A program made the translations under genes and the position numbers. A model generated the notes under the pieces. It was not told the DNA's origin. It was given only the letters and a program-made list of their open reading frames with translations, and did not search any database. This document shows, piece after piece, positions 25,018 through 35,120 of a stretch of 64,000 bases of DNA (position 1 is its first letter; every line of letters starts with the position of its first letter). The stretch comes from Victivallis vadensis (GTDB taxonomy: Bacteria; Verrucomicrobiota; Lentisphaeria; Victivallales; Victivallaceae). The DNA lies in the NCBI RefSeq assembly GCF_003096415.1, contig NZ_QEKH01000002.1, positions 1-64,000 of the forward strand, read 5' to 3'.

Positions 25018-25989
25018 CTATTGGTTTCGGCTGCTCTCGCGTTCGAGCAGCCGGGTCGGCAGAATCATGCTCTCCGGGCGTTGCGGCTCGGAACAGGTCA
25101 GGATATCGACGGCGGCTTTCACCGTTTCATGGTCGGGGTGGGCGACGGTGGTCAGCGCCGGGATCGCAAAGGAACCCGCGCTGTCGTTGTCGAAACCGGC
25201 GACCAGAATGTCGCGGGGAATCCGCAGCCCGTGTTCGTGCGCATAGCGGTAGAAGCCGAGCGCCATGCGGTCGGTGTCGAAAAAGGCGGCGTCGGCTTTG
25301 AGCTTCACGAGTTCGTCGCCCGCCCGGTAGCCGTCCTGCAGCTCCAGCGCCCGGCAGCGGACCGTGAAGCTCTCCACCGGCAGCCCGGCCCGGCGGACCG
25401 CCTGCTCGAAGCCCGAGGCGCGCCCGACGGCGGAACCGGCGGCGACATGGGCGATCCGGCGGGCTCCCTGCCGGATCAGCGCGTCGACGGCGGCTTCGAC
25501 TCCGCTGGCGCGGTCGGTCAGCAGCCGGTCGAACTCCTCGGCGTCCGGAGCGCAGTCGATGAAGATGAACCGCATCGGATAATTTTTCAGCATCGCCGGG
25601 TCCCACGTGGGCGGCCACGCCAGAAACAGGATGAACTCCACAAGGCCGCTCCATTCGCGCAGCAGCGCGTCGAGGTCGCCGCAGCTGGAGGGAAGCGCCC
25701 CGAGCAATGTATATCTGCCCTCGGCCCGCATCGCCTCTTCGAGCAGCCGCACCCGGCGCTGGCCGACTTCGCTGCCGAAGGTCTGGCCGGTGATGAGTCC
25801 GACGATCCGGCTGGAACGCTGCTTGAGGTTGCGGGCGGCGGCATTCGGCACATAATTGAGCGCGTGCGCGGCAGCCAGCACCCGTTCGGCGACCTCCCGC
25901 CGGACCGGGCCGTCGCCGCGCAGGGCGCGCCCGGTCGTCCGGATCGAAACTCCCGCCTTTTCCGCCACATCCTTCAGTGTCGCCGCCAT
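25018..25989 (-). CDS. LacI-family transcriptional regulator
   Basis: A 323-residue regulator starting at ATG 25989 (MAATLKDVAEKAGVS), which has AGGAA five bases upstream; the frame is open for 14 more codons. The helix-turn-helix reads AEKAGVSIRTTGRALRG; the odd RTTGRAL replaces the usual TVSRVL. The rest is the sensor domain with DNDSAGSFAIPALTTVAHP. A sigma70 promoter (26040-26068) and an imperfect palindrome (26017-26030) lie upstream. It precedes the Gfo/Idh/MocA gene in one operon and probably controls it. The inducer is unknown. Confidence 0.86.
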   Translation of the reverse strand: MAATLKDVAEKAGVSIRTTGRALRGDGPVRREVAERVLAAAHALNYVPNAAARNLKQRSSRIVGLITGQTFGSEVGQRRVRLLEEAMRAEGRYTLLGALPSSCGDLDALLREWSGLVEFILFLAWPPTWDPAMLKNYPMRFIFIDCAPDAEEFDRLLTDRASGVEAAVDALIRQGARRIAHVAAGSAVGRASGFEQAVRRAGLPVESFTVRCRALELQDGYRAGDELVKLKADAAFFDTDRMALGFYRYAHEHGLRIPRDILVAGFDNDSAGSFAIPALTTVAHPDHETVKAAVDILTCSEPQRPESMILPTRLLERESSRNQ

Positions 25990-26016
25990 TGCATTTCCTG
26001 TGTATCGTTTCTCTTG

Positions 26017-26030
26017 TGCCATCGTTGGCA
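26017..26030. promoter_or_regulatory. Candidate operator
   Basis: TGCCATCGTTGGCA has 5-bp arms TGCCA/TGGCA around a central TCGT. It lies just downstream of the -10 box at 26040-26045, where a repressor would block transcription of the LacI gene at 25989. Confidence 0.4.
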
Positions 26031-26039
26031 TTTGCCTAT

Positions 26040-26068
26040 ATTATACTCGAAGAGAATCGAAAAAGCAA
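26040..26068 (-). promoter_or_regulatory. Promoter for the LacI-oxidoreductase operon
   Basis: On the minus strand TTGCTT (26063-26068) and TATAAT (26040-26045) are 17 bases apart, a near-consensus sigma70 promoter. Confidence 0.65.
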
Positions 26069-26129
26069 GAGGGGAGGGTGGAAAAATAACGGATTTTTTC
26101 TCTTTTTTTCTTTCCGGCTCTTCCGGCGG

Positions 26130-28361
26130 TCAATCGGCTTGGGAAACCGTGTAACGCTGCTTTCCCGGCCCCTGCCGGAATTGCCGGTCGCAGAGGGTCA
26201 GCTCCGCTTCGACCGCGGCGGGAAGCGTCAGCTCAAACTCCAGTCGGCCGCCGTGCCTGCGCCAGCGGCACTCGACCTCGCCGCGCCCGGTCCGGCAGCG
26301 GGCCTGGAAGGAGTCCAGCTCCGCCGGAATGCACGGGGCGACCCGAAGCGGACCGCCTGCGGCAAATCCGGGCGTCAGGCGGATGCCGCCGAGGTACTCG
26401 AAGGCGAACGCGACGAAATCCCCGTACATGATGTGGTTCCACGACTGGCTCCCCTCCCAGTTTTCGAGCAGCGTGGTCGCGCCGGAGTCCAGCCAGTGCA
26501 TCCAGCCGGGATAGCTGTGCTGGGTGAAAAAACGCCATGCCGTGTCGATATGGCCGTTCCGCGCCAGCGCGCGCGGCACGTATCTGGCCCCCTGAATGCC
26601 GAACTGCGCCTGACAGGAAACCTTGCGGGCCAGTTCCGCCAGCGCGGCGGCGGCCTGAAGGCGTTCGTGTTCGGGGACGAGGTCCATTTCCAGCGCCATG
26701 CCGAGCTCGGTCATCCCGCCGTTGCCCCACTCTCCGGCGGAATGGCGGAACCGGTGGAGCAGGGCGGTGCGCACCGCTGCCGCGCGCTGTTGCAGAGTCC
26801 GGCCGGTTTCCGCTTCTCCGAACAGCCCGGCGATGACGGCGGCGGTTTCGAGGTCGCGGATGTAGTAGGCGCTGGAGCTGAAACAGCGTTCCACGCGCCC
26901 CTCGATGCAGTTCGGGGCGCACCAGTCGGCAAGCCCGAAGTCGAGCAGCCCGTCCGCCTCCTCGCGCTCGCGGCAGTAATCGAGATAGCGGAGCATGGCC
27001 GGGAAGAATTTTTCCGGAACCCGCCGGTCGCCGGTGTGCAGATAGATCGACCACGGCAGCAGCACCAGCACGCTGTCCCAGGCCGGGCCGCTGCATCCGT
27101 TGAAGCCCCAGCCGCCGGTCGGGGCGATCGCGGGAAGCTGGCCGCTGGGCCGCTGGCTGTCGCAGAGGGTTTCGAGCCATTCGGAGTAGCTCGAAGCGGC
27201 GTCGAACAGGAACAGGCCGGTTTCGGCGGCCAGCAGCGCGTCGCCGGTCCAGCCGTTCTTTTCCCGCTGCGGGCAGTCGGTCGGGATGCCGGTGAAGTTG
27301 CCGAGGTAGGAGCGGACGGCGCACTCGGTGAGGCGGTTGAAGTTTTCGTCCGAAGTGCGGTATTCGCCGGTCCGCTCGAAAGCGCTGCATACGAATTGCG
27401 CTTCGACCGCGCACAGCTCCGCCGCCGGGTCGGAAAGCTCGATCACCGCATAACGGAAGCCGTGGTAGGTGAAACGGGGCCGCCAGCTTTCGCCTTCGGG
27501 GACTCCCGCCGCGGTATAGTGGTCGGTCTGGAATTCGCCGTCGAGGATGTATTGGGCGAGCCGTTCCGCATGGGGCTGTTCCGGCTGGCCGTCCGGCGCG
27601 AGCCGTTCGTAGTACCGGATGGTGAAGACGGTTCCGGCGGGGGCTTTGACCGTGATCCGGCACCAGCCGGTCAGGTTTTCGCCGAAGTCGGCGGTGATCC
27701 GGTTTCCCGTCCGGTCGAGCCGGACCGGTTCGAGCCGGCGCATCACCTGACAGCACGGCGCAGTCTGGCGGGTCAGGATTCCTCCCGGCGGGGCGGTGAT
27801 CACCGCGCGTTCCCAGCCGGAGTCGTCGAAGCCGGGAAGCCGCCAGCCGGAAGGTTCAAGCCGGGCGTCATAGGTTTCGCCGTTGCGGAGCCCGTCGAAC
27901 AGCAGCCCGCCGGTGGCGACTCGCCACGAGCGGTCGCTGGCCAGAAACAGTTCGCCGTCGATTTCCAGCTCGAACCGGAATTTCGGATAATCCCGCCACG
28001 GCGCCTTGTCGAAGTGCCAGACCTCATGGGTGTGGCAGTTGTACCAGCCGTTGCCGAGCACGGCGCTCCAGGTGGAGCGTTTCCCCGGAACCAGCCGGCC
28101 GGTCACGTCGATTTCCAGAAAACGGACCCGGCGGTCGAAAACGGAAACGGTCGGGGCCAGTTCGCTGCGGTCGATCCGGCCGCCGTCGAGCCGGAGGTCG
28201 CAGTAACCCGGCGCGGCGATCCGCACCAGCGCTTTGCGGAAAACAGCCGGGCAGTCGAATTCCCGCCGCAGGCAGGGAGCGGGCATTACTTCACTCTGAA
28301 AGGTCAATCCGGGCAGATCGCGTGTGATCCAGCGCGCCCGGCATTCCGGTTCGATTGACAT
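26130..28361 (-). CDS. Alpha-L-rhamnosidase-like glycoside hydrolase (GH78 type)
   Basis: A 743-residue protein without signal peptide, starting at ATG 28361 with AGGAGG eight bases upstream. Beta-sandwich domains occupy about residues 1-330. The (alpha/alpha)6 catalytic domain follows with TDCPQREKNGWTGD (361-374), the GH78 signature that includes acidic residues for catalysis, and with LLENWEGSQSWNHIMYGD further on. A C-terminal beta domain follows. The usual signature reads CPQRDERLGWTGD, so the middle differs slightly. It removes terminal rhamnose from oligosaccharides, probably in the cytoplasm after import. It is divergent from its LacI regulator, with two matching operators between them. 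Confidence 0.85.
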   Translation of the reverse strand: MSIEPECRARWITRDLPGLTFQSEVMPAPCLRREFDCPAVFRKALVRIAAPGYCDLRLDGGRIDRSELAPTVSVFDRRVRFLEIDVTGRLVPGKRSTWSAVLGNGWYNCHTHEVWHFDKAPWRDYPKFRFELEIDGELFLASDRSWRVATGGLLFDGLRNGETYDARLEPSGWRLPGFDDSGWERAVITAPPGGILTRQTAPCCQVMRRLEPVRLDRTGNRITADFGENLTGWCRITVKAPAGTVFTIRYYERLAPDGQPEQPHAERLAQYILDGEFQTDHYTAAGVPEGESWRPRFTYHGFRYAVIELSDPAAELCAVEAQFVCSAFERTGEYRTSDENFNRLTECAVRSYLGNFTGIPTDCPQREKNGWTGDALLAAETGLFLFDAASSYSEWLETLCDSQRPSGQLPAIAPTGGWGFNGCSGPAWDSVLVLLPWSIYLHTGDRRVPEKFFPAMLRYLDYCREREEADGLLDFGLADWCAPNCIEGRVERCFSSSAYYIRDLETAAVIAGLFGEAETGRTLQQRAAAVRTALLHRFRHSAGEWGNGGMTELGMALEMDLVPEHERLQAAAALAELARKVSCQAQFGIQGARYVPRALARNGHIDTAWRFFTQHSYPGWMHWLDSGATTLLENWEGSQSWNHIMYGDFVAFAFEYLGGIRLTPGFAAGGPLRVAPCIPAELDSFQARCRTGRGEVECRWRRHGGRLEFELTLPAAVEAELTLCDRQFRQGPGKQRYTVSQAD

Positions 28362-28380
28362 GGTTACGGCCTCCTTTTTA

Positions 28381-28394
28381 TTTAAACGTTTCAA
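28381..28394. promoter_or_regulatory. LacI operator 1
   Basis: TTTAAACGTTTCAA contains the palindrome AAACGTTT (28384-28391). It is an inverted copy of the site at 28460-28471 and sits in the leader of the rhamnosidase gene, where bound repressor could block RNA polymerase. Confidence 0.65.
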
Positions 28395-28422
28395 AAAATC
28401 GGAAAAAAAGTCGTCCCGCCTC

Positions 28423-28451
28423 TTGACAAGCGTGACTGATTTTGGTATAAT
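28423..28451 (+). promoter_or_regulatory. Consensus sigma70 promoter of the LacI gene
   Basis: TTGACA (28423-28428) and TATAAT (28446-28451) are separated by 17 bases, a full match to consensus. The operator at 28460 covers the expected transcription start. Confidence 0.85.
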
Positions 28452-28478
28452 ATAGGTATTGAAACGTTTAAATTGCAA
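28449..28478 (-). promoter_or_regulatory. Candidate promoter of the rhamnosidase gene
   Basis: On the minus strand TTGCAA (28473-28478) and TATATT (28449-28454) are 18 bases apart. It overlaps the -10 of the opposing promoter, and operator 2 lies between its two boxes, so one repressor could control both directions. Confidence 0.45.
28460..28471. promoter_or_regulatory. LacI operator 2
   Basis: TGAAACGTTTAA contains AAACGTTT (28462-28469), the same core as operator 1 in inverted arrangement, with centres 78 bases apart. It lies nine bases after the -10 box at 28446-28451. Confidence 0.7.
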
Positions 28479-28496
28479 GGCCGGATATCAAAATTT

Positions 28497-29465
28497 ATGG
28501 CGATAACTCTGAATGAACTGGCGAAGCAGCTGGGGCTGTCGAATGCGACCGTGAGCATGGCGCTGCGGAATTCGCCGCGCATTGCCGCGGATACCCGGGA
28601 GCGGGTGCGGAAGCTGGCCGGCGAACTGAATTATGTGCCGAACAACTTCGGGCGCGGATTGCAGTCGAGGCGCAGCTGGCTGCTCGGCTATATGCTCGGC
28701 ACCGTGACCCGTTCCTTTCTGAATGAGCTGCTGGAAACGGTCGGATTCGCTTCGATGTACGACGGCTACGGGCTGCTGACCGGGTGGGTGCCGGATACGC
28801 CGGAGGCGTTCCGTTCCCAGTTGCACCTGATGCTGGAGAAAAATGTGGATGCGCTGATTTTCACCCTGACCGGCGAACTGGTCTATCCGCATATCCCGCT
28901 GCTGCGGGCGCACAGGAAGCCGTTTATTTTCTGCTCCTGCTACTGCCCGCCGGAGTACGACTCCGTGGTCGGCGATCACTACCTCGGCGGACGCATGGCG
29001 CTGGAACATCTGGCGGAAGCCGGGCATCGGGCGGTGCTGGTCAGCGAATGCCGGTCGCTGGAAGAGCGTCTGCGCGGTTATTCCGACGCCGCCCGCGAAC
29101 GGGAGGTGACGCTGCATTGCTACCGGAGCAGCAGGGAGATTCCGGCGATGCTCGACGCGATGCCGGAGGTGACCGCCATAGCCGCCTTCAGCGATGCCGA
29201 AGCATTGGAAATCCGGCACCTGCTGCAGGATTCGGGCAGGTCCGTGCCGGGGGACGTGTCGCTGATCGGCTACGATGGAGCGTGGTTCACGCAGGAGCGG
29301 GAATTCAGCCTGACGACGGTGGCGCAGCCGGTTCAGGAGATCGGCCGGAGCACCTACCGGCGGCTGACGGAGATATTGGCGGGTGACAGCGACCCCCGGC
29401 AGATTCTGCTGGCTCCGTCGCTGCGCCCGGGCGCCAGCGTGGCGCCGCCAAAGACAGGGAAATAA
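28497..29465 (+). CDS. LacI-family regulator of the rhamnosidase locus
   Basis: A 322-residue repressor. ATG 28497 gives the standard family start MAITLNELAKQLGLSNATVSMALRN; the ribosome site is weak, and a TTG at 28473 is possible but would overlap the operator. The sensor domain ends LAPSLRPGASVAPP. A consensus promoter drives it and an AAACGTTT operator covers the start site, so it is autoregulated and probably represses the divergent GH78 gene. The inducer is most likely rhamnose or a rhamnose-containing sugar, inferred from the neighbour. The two-operator layout could allow DNA looping. Confidence 0.88.
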   Translation: MAITLNELAKQLGLSNATVSMALRNSPRIAADTRERVRKLAGELNYVPNNFGRGLQSRRSWLLGYMLGTVTRSFLNELLETVGFASMYDGYGLLTGWVPDTPEAFRSQLHLMLEKNVDALIFTLTGELVYPHIPLLRAHRKPFIFCSCYCPPEYDSVVGDHYLGGRMALEHLAEAGHRAVLVSECRSLEERLRGYSDAAREREVTLHCYRSSREIPAMLDAMPEVTAIAAFSDAEALEIRHLLQDSGRSVPGDVSLIGYDGAWFTQEREFSLTTVAQPVQEIGRSTYRRLTEILAGDSDPRQILLAPSLRPGASVAPPKTGK

Positions 29466-30026
29466 GCGGACGGCAAGGTGCCGCTGCCGGGTACGCGCTC
29501 TACGCCCTTCGGGGTTGCGCGGCGGCTGGCACAGGCAAGCGAAGGTTGGTCTCCATAACCACTTACGCGGCGCACAATAAGCGCGGCAAGCGCCGCGAAC
29601 GAATGTGAGGGAATTATTTTGCGGCAGCGAAATACCGAGGAACGATAGTGACGAAGCCCCTCTGGCGTAGTGAGCGCAGCGAACGTGAAGGGTTGGCCGC
29701 CGCAGGCGGACAAGTAAGCGGCGAAGCCGCGTCCGCGAGCGGAACTGCTCCGAAAGTCCGCGTGAGTTCAAATCCGGACGGGGAGGTCCGGAGGGCGCAA
29801 CCGGGCCCTCCGGAGCCATCCGCAGGCTGGAGGCCCGGTGCTCACTACCCTCCGGGCAGCTTGCCTGTTCTTGATGCAATGCAAAGTTGAATATAGCGGA
29901 GCGGGAGCAAGCCGTTCCGGCTCCGCACTCCAAGGTTGATATCGGACGGCATTGGGTTGGATAAGTAAACATCACATTTGAGTTGTTCCTGTAGCAGCCT
30001 TTGAAAGAAACACAACGGAGGTAAAA
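29466..30026. other. 560-bp gene-free, hairpin-rich stretch
   Basis: No frame here has a ribosome site and a plausible protein. It holds a repeat fragment (29471-29498), a hairpin CGCGGC/GCCGCG near 29582-29597, a 10-bp stem TCCGGAGGGC/GCCCTCCGGA at about 29788-29815, and a hairpin GCGGAGC/GCTCCGC at 29897-29926. The end CTCCGCACTCCAAGGTTG also occurs at 38750-38767. A GAGTTCAAATCC near 29764 imitates a tRNA T-loop but is not backed by a cloverleaf. It may be decayed mobile or RNA sequence. Confidence 0.5.
29471..29498 (+). repeat. Fragment of the hairpin repeat
   Basis: CGGCAAGGTGCCGCTGCCGGGTACGC matches the core of the repeat at 6080-6105, six bases after the stop of the LacI gene. The location after a stop codon agrees with the other copies. 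Confidence 0.6.
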
Positions 30027-30710
30027 ATGCGTAGCAAACGAAAGAAAAAGCAAATGCAACAAGGAAAACACTCTGCACGTAAGCGGTATAAATTCACATT
30101 GATTGAGCTGCTTGTAGTGATCGCGATTATCGCGATTCTGGCTTCGATGCTGCTGCCGGCGTTGAACAAGGCGCGGGACCGGGCGCGCGCGACGTCATGC
30201 GTGAATAATATGAAGAATCTGGGACAGGCGTTCATGTTCTATTTTCAGGGGAACGAGGATTACTATCCGAACTACGAATCGCCCGATACGTTCTGGGCGC
30301 GGCAGGTGATGGAGTCGATGAATATCGTGAATACCACCAATACGGTCAAAGGGATGCTGCTCTGCCCGGCGGCGTCGCAGAAACCGAACGGCGAACGGAA
30401 CTGGAATGTCCATGACGCCGCCTACGGCTATAACTATACCGGCCTGGGCGACTATGCGGGCGGGGTGATCGTGAAGGTGTCGCGGCTGCGGCGGCCGAGC
30501 ATCATGACGGTTGCCGCCGACAGCCGCGACGATTGGAACAACGATGCCTTTCACGGTCTGATCGCGGGGGAGAGTACGCCGTATGTGATTTCGCAGCGGC
30601 ATAACGAAGGCTCCAACGTGCTTTTCGGCGACGGCAGCGTGCGGGGATTCCGCTACGGGGAATTTTATGGAAAAATCGACAACGGGGAACTTCTGTTTCT
30701 GAATAAGTAA
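30027..30710 (+). CDS. Pseudopilin-like protein with long basic leader
   Basis: A 227-residue protein with GGAGG five bases before the ATG. A 22-residue leader rich in Lys and Arg precedes [16 protein letters not shown], the pilin-type hydrophobic helix; the residue before the Phe is Lys rather than Gly. [21 protein letters not shown] follows. The C-terminus has [20 protein letters not shown], the pattern of DUF1559-like pseudopilins. It is the first gene of a rightward operon with a beta-helix protein and a TIM-barrel-like protein. Compared with the copy at 18501 it has the same context, next to a secreted sugar-active gene. Its function is inferred only from the family. Confidence 0.82.
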   Translation: MRSKRKKKQMQQGKHSARKRYKFTLIELLVVIAIIAILASMLLPALNKARDRARATSCVNNMKNLGQAFMFYFQGNEDYYPNYESPDTFWARQVMESMNIVNTTNTVKGMLLCPAASQKPNGERNWNVHDAAYGYNYTGLGDYAGGVIVKVSRLRRPSIMTVAADSRDDWNNDAFHGLIAGESTPYVISQRHNEGSNVLFGDGSVRGFRYGEFYGKIDNGELLFLNK

Positions 30711-30729
30711 ATGTAAAAGGAAAATGATT

Positions 30730-32136
30730 ATGTGGAAAAAACTGCTTCCGGTCTTCACCCTGTGCGGCGCTGCGGCGATCGCCGCCGACTACAATGTGCT
30801 CGATCACGGCCTCAAGGCGGACGGGCGCTCCGACAATACCGCCGCGATGGCGGCGCTGCTGGCGAAAACCGCGCCGGGCGACACCATCCGTTTTCCCGGC
30901 GGAACCTATTTCTTCACCGGCGACATCAGGCTGGACGGAACCGGCCTGACGCTTGACGGCAGCGGCACGATCCTGTTTGAACACAAGGACGACGATCCGG
31001 CGTGGAACGACAACCGCAAAATCAACATCACCGGTAAAAAGATCGCGGTGCGGAATCTGAAGGTCACTTCGACCGCCAAGACCCGCAGCGCGGTGTACGG
31101 GCTGGTCAGCTGCTTCGACGCGGATGACGTCCGCATCGAAAACCTTGAAATCTACAATTCACCTTCGACGGCGATCTATACGATCCACTCTTCGCGGATC
31201 TGGATTCTGAACAACTTCGTTCACGACCAGTGGGCGGACGGCATCCATGTTTCGCGCGGTTCGGACCAGGTCCTGATCCACGGCAACGTGATCGAACGCA
31301 ACGGCGACGACGGGATCGGCGTGGTCTCCTACCACGGGCCGGAGCCGTGGAACCGGCACCCGCGGAACAACCGCATCATCATGACCGACAACATCATCAG
31401 CCGCACTCCGGCGCGCGGCATCTGCGCCAGCGGCGGCAACCTGACCATCCGCGGCAATATCATTTCGCAGACCGGCAAGGCCGGGATCATCTGTACCGCC
31501 GAAGGGTGGATTTCCGCGTATACATTGATCGAGGGCAATACCGTCTTCGACGTCGGGACCGCTGAAAAGTACGGCTTCGACTTCTACGATACGCGCGGCA
31601 CGCGCTCCGGCATTCACGTGCAGTACAACCGGGATATGATGATCCTGAACAATATGATCTACAATGCCCGGCAGGGGTGCGGCATCTCGGTGACTTCGTC
31701 GCCGGATGTGACGGTTTCCGGCAACCGGATCACGAACTGCGTGCGCGGCATCCAGGCCGATATCCCGGCCGCTTTCGGGACGGGGGAGAAATTCAATCCG
31801 GAGTGGCTCCGGGAGATGTACGGCGACAAGAGCTATCAGGCGGTCGGGGATATCCCCGGCTGCGACAATCTGACGGTCAGCGGCAACACGGTGCGCGACT
31901 GTATGACGGACGGCATCTGGGTTTCCGGCCTGAAAGATCGTCCCAACATGAATGTGGTGGTCAGCGGCAACATTCTCGGAGGCAACAACCGATCGAAACA
32001 GCCGAATGTCCGCGACGTGTGGAGCGCGTATTGCACCAGCCTGACCATGAGCGGCAATATCTCGCAGGGCGGCGATGGGGCTCCGCTCTCTCCGGTGCAG
32101 GGGAGCGCCGGGTGTACCGCAAACGCGCCCCGCTGA
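30730..32136 (+). CDS. Secreted right-handed beta-helix protein (pectate-lyase-like fold)
   Basis: A 468-residue protein with a signal peptide (MWKKLLPVFTLCGAAAIAA). I chose ATG 30730 for the nine-base distance to AAAAGG; ATG 30724 is close. The mature start YNVLDHGLKADGRSDNTAAMAALLAK is the N-terminal cap of pectate-lyase/GH28-like beta helices. Repeating coils follow, e.g. VLIHGNVIERNGDDGIGV, LTIRGNIISQTGKAGI and LTVSGNTVRDCMTDGIWV. The catalytic Asp pair of GH28 enzymes is not evident, so lyase or epimerase activity is possible but unproven. It probably acts outside the cytoplasm on pectin-like or algal polysaccharide. Confidence 0.8.
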   Translation: MWKKLLPVFTLCGAAAIAADYNVLDHGLKADGRSDNTAAMAALLAKTAPGDTIRFPGGTYFFTGDIRLDGTGLTLDGSGTILFEHKDDDPAWNDNRKINITGKKIAVRNLKVTSTAKTRSAVYGLVSCFDADDVRIENLEIYNSPSTAIYTIHSSRIWILNNFVHDQWADGIHVSRGSDQVLIHGNVIERNGDDGIGVVSYHGPEPWNRHPRNNRIIMTDNIISRTPARGICASGGNLTIRGNIISQTGKAGIICTAEGWISAYTLIEGNTVFDVGTAEKYGFDFYDTRGTRSGIHVQYNRDMMILNNMIYNARQGCGISVTSSPDVTVSGNRITNCVRGIQADIPAAFGTGEKFNPEWLREMYGDKSYQAVGDIPGCDNLTVSGNTVRDCMTDGIWVSGLKDRPNMNVVVSGNILGGNNRSKQPNVRDVWSAYCTSLTMSGNISQGGDGAPLSPVQGSAGCTANAPR

Positions 32137-32151
32137 GAAAGGAAGTGGAAC

Positions 32152-33195
32152 ATGGCGTGTCAGCCTTTGATCAGCGGCATCATGCTCAGCCTCGGGCCGA
32201 ACAGCTTTGCCGACAGCAGTTACCTGTACCGGATGGGCGCCGGGGAGTGGCGGGCCGAACTTGACGCGATGCAGCGTTTCGGTATCGACTGGCTCGGCTG
32301 CTGGTCCGGATTGGAAACGTGCGTGGAACGCCGGGCGGCGGTGCCCGGCGGCGACCTGATCGGTTTCCTGCTCCGCGAGGCGGAAGAGAGGAATATGCGC
32401 CTGAGCCTCTCCTGCGGCTTCTGCCCGGGGTGGTGGGAGGAGTGGAACCTGCCGAAGGCGCTGGCGTTCACCGGCCGCAGCATTGAACGGCTGCGGCGGC
32501 GGTACGGTGCGTTCCGGTCATTCGATTCGTGGTATCTGGACTATGAAATCTATCTGCGCTGGGGCGAAGAAGCGGAGCAAATGGCGGAACTTTACCGTGG
32601 AGTGACGGCGTACTGTCACGAGGCGGACCGGCGGCCGGTGATGGTTTCGCCGTTTTTCCAGCCGGACACCTCGGGGCGCTGCGGCGTATTCCGTTACGGG
32701 GAACCGGCGGAATATTATCCCTTCTGGCGCGACCTGCTGGCGGGGAGCGGCATCGATATTCTGGCGCTGCAGGACAACGGCGGCCAGCACCTCGGCTGCT
32801 TCGGCGACGGCGAACGGCTGCCCTTCATCCGCGAAGTGACCCGGGCGTGCCGGGATGCGGGCGTGCGCTACTGGGGAAATGTGGAGTCCGGCGAGCTGCC
32901 GGTCGCGAGTGTCGACGCGTTTGCGGAGCGCTACGGCGCGGGGGGCGATGTGAACGACCGCCGCATCCGTCCGGACTGGCGGGCCGTGCCTCTGCCGAAG
33001 CTGGAACGGAAGCTGGAGCTCGCCGCGCGCGACGCGGAGAAGATCATGAGCTGGGGGTACATGGAGTTCTTCCGCCCTGGAGGCGGCGCGGAAAACCGGC
33101 GCAACTATCAGGCGTACTGTTCTTACCGCGACAGCGTGCGCGGCGTCGAAGTGGAAAGTGCTTCTTCAGAGCTGCTTGCTGCCGGAAGCGTCTGA
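32152..33195 (+). CDS. Cytoplasmic protein with TIM-barrel-like pattern (DUF4434-like)
   Basis: A 347-residue protein with no signal peptide. It opens LISGIMLSLGPNSF and has WRAELDAMQRFGIDWLGC, SLSCGFCPGWW, SWYLDYEIYLRWGEEAEQM and VMVSPFFQP, which recall DUF4434-type putative glycoside hydrolases with a barrel fold. Acidic residues in DYEIY and GIDILALQDNGG are candidates for catalysis. The identification is tentative. It begins 15 bases after the beta-helix gene and is the last gene of the operon. It may process sugars produced by that protein, but unlike its neighbour it stays inside the cell. Confidence 0.6.
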   Translation: MACQPLISGIMLSLGPNSFADSSYLYRMGAGEWRAELDAMQRFGIDWLGCWSGLETCVERRAAVPGGDLIGFLLREAEERNMRLSLSCGFCPGWWEEWNLPKALAFTGRSIERLRRRYGAFRSFDSWYLDYEIYLRWGEEAEQMAELYRGVTAYCHEADRRPVMVSPFFQPDTSGRCGVFRYGEPAEYYPFWRDLLAGSGIDILALQDNGGQHLGCFGDGERLPFIREVTRACRDAGVRYWGNVESGELPVASVDAFAERYGAGGDVNDRRIRPDWRAVPLPKLERKLELAARDAEKIMSWGYMEFFRPGGGAENRRNYQAYCSYRDSVRGVEVESASSELLAAGSV

Positions 33196-33221
33196 AAAAC
33201 GGCTTTCTATAATCGAAATTG

Positions 33222-33260
33222 AAAAAAACAGCCTGCCCCGGCAATCCAGCGGCAGGCTGT
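33222..33260 (-). terminator. Terminator of rph-dnaX
   Basis: On the minus strand ACAGCCTGCC and GGCAGGCTGT form a 10-bp stem followed by six T residues. It lies 13 bases after the dnaX stop. Confidence 0.88.
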
Positions 33261-33272
33261 TGAGTTGAAATA

Positions 33273-35116
<1,844 letters not shown>

Positions 35117-35120
<4 letters not shown>

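Noticed and set aside
23752-26154. An 800-codon frame antisense to the oxidoreductase and LacI genes
   Set aside because: It runs across two real genes and their gap, with Val-Gly-Asp-rich low-complexity sequence and no ribosome site.
29761-29780. A tRNA-like T-loop (GAGTTCAAATCC)
   Set aside because: The T-stem does not pair and no acceptor, D or anticodon arms could be laid out around it.
30027-33195. A CRISPR or phage-related island around the beta-helix and repeat sequences
   Set aside because: Beta-helix proteins occur in phage tails, but the signal peptide, pseudopilin neighbour and LacI context fit polysaccharide use. No array, integrase or capsid gene was found.
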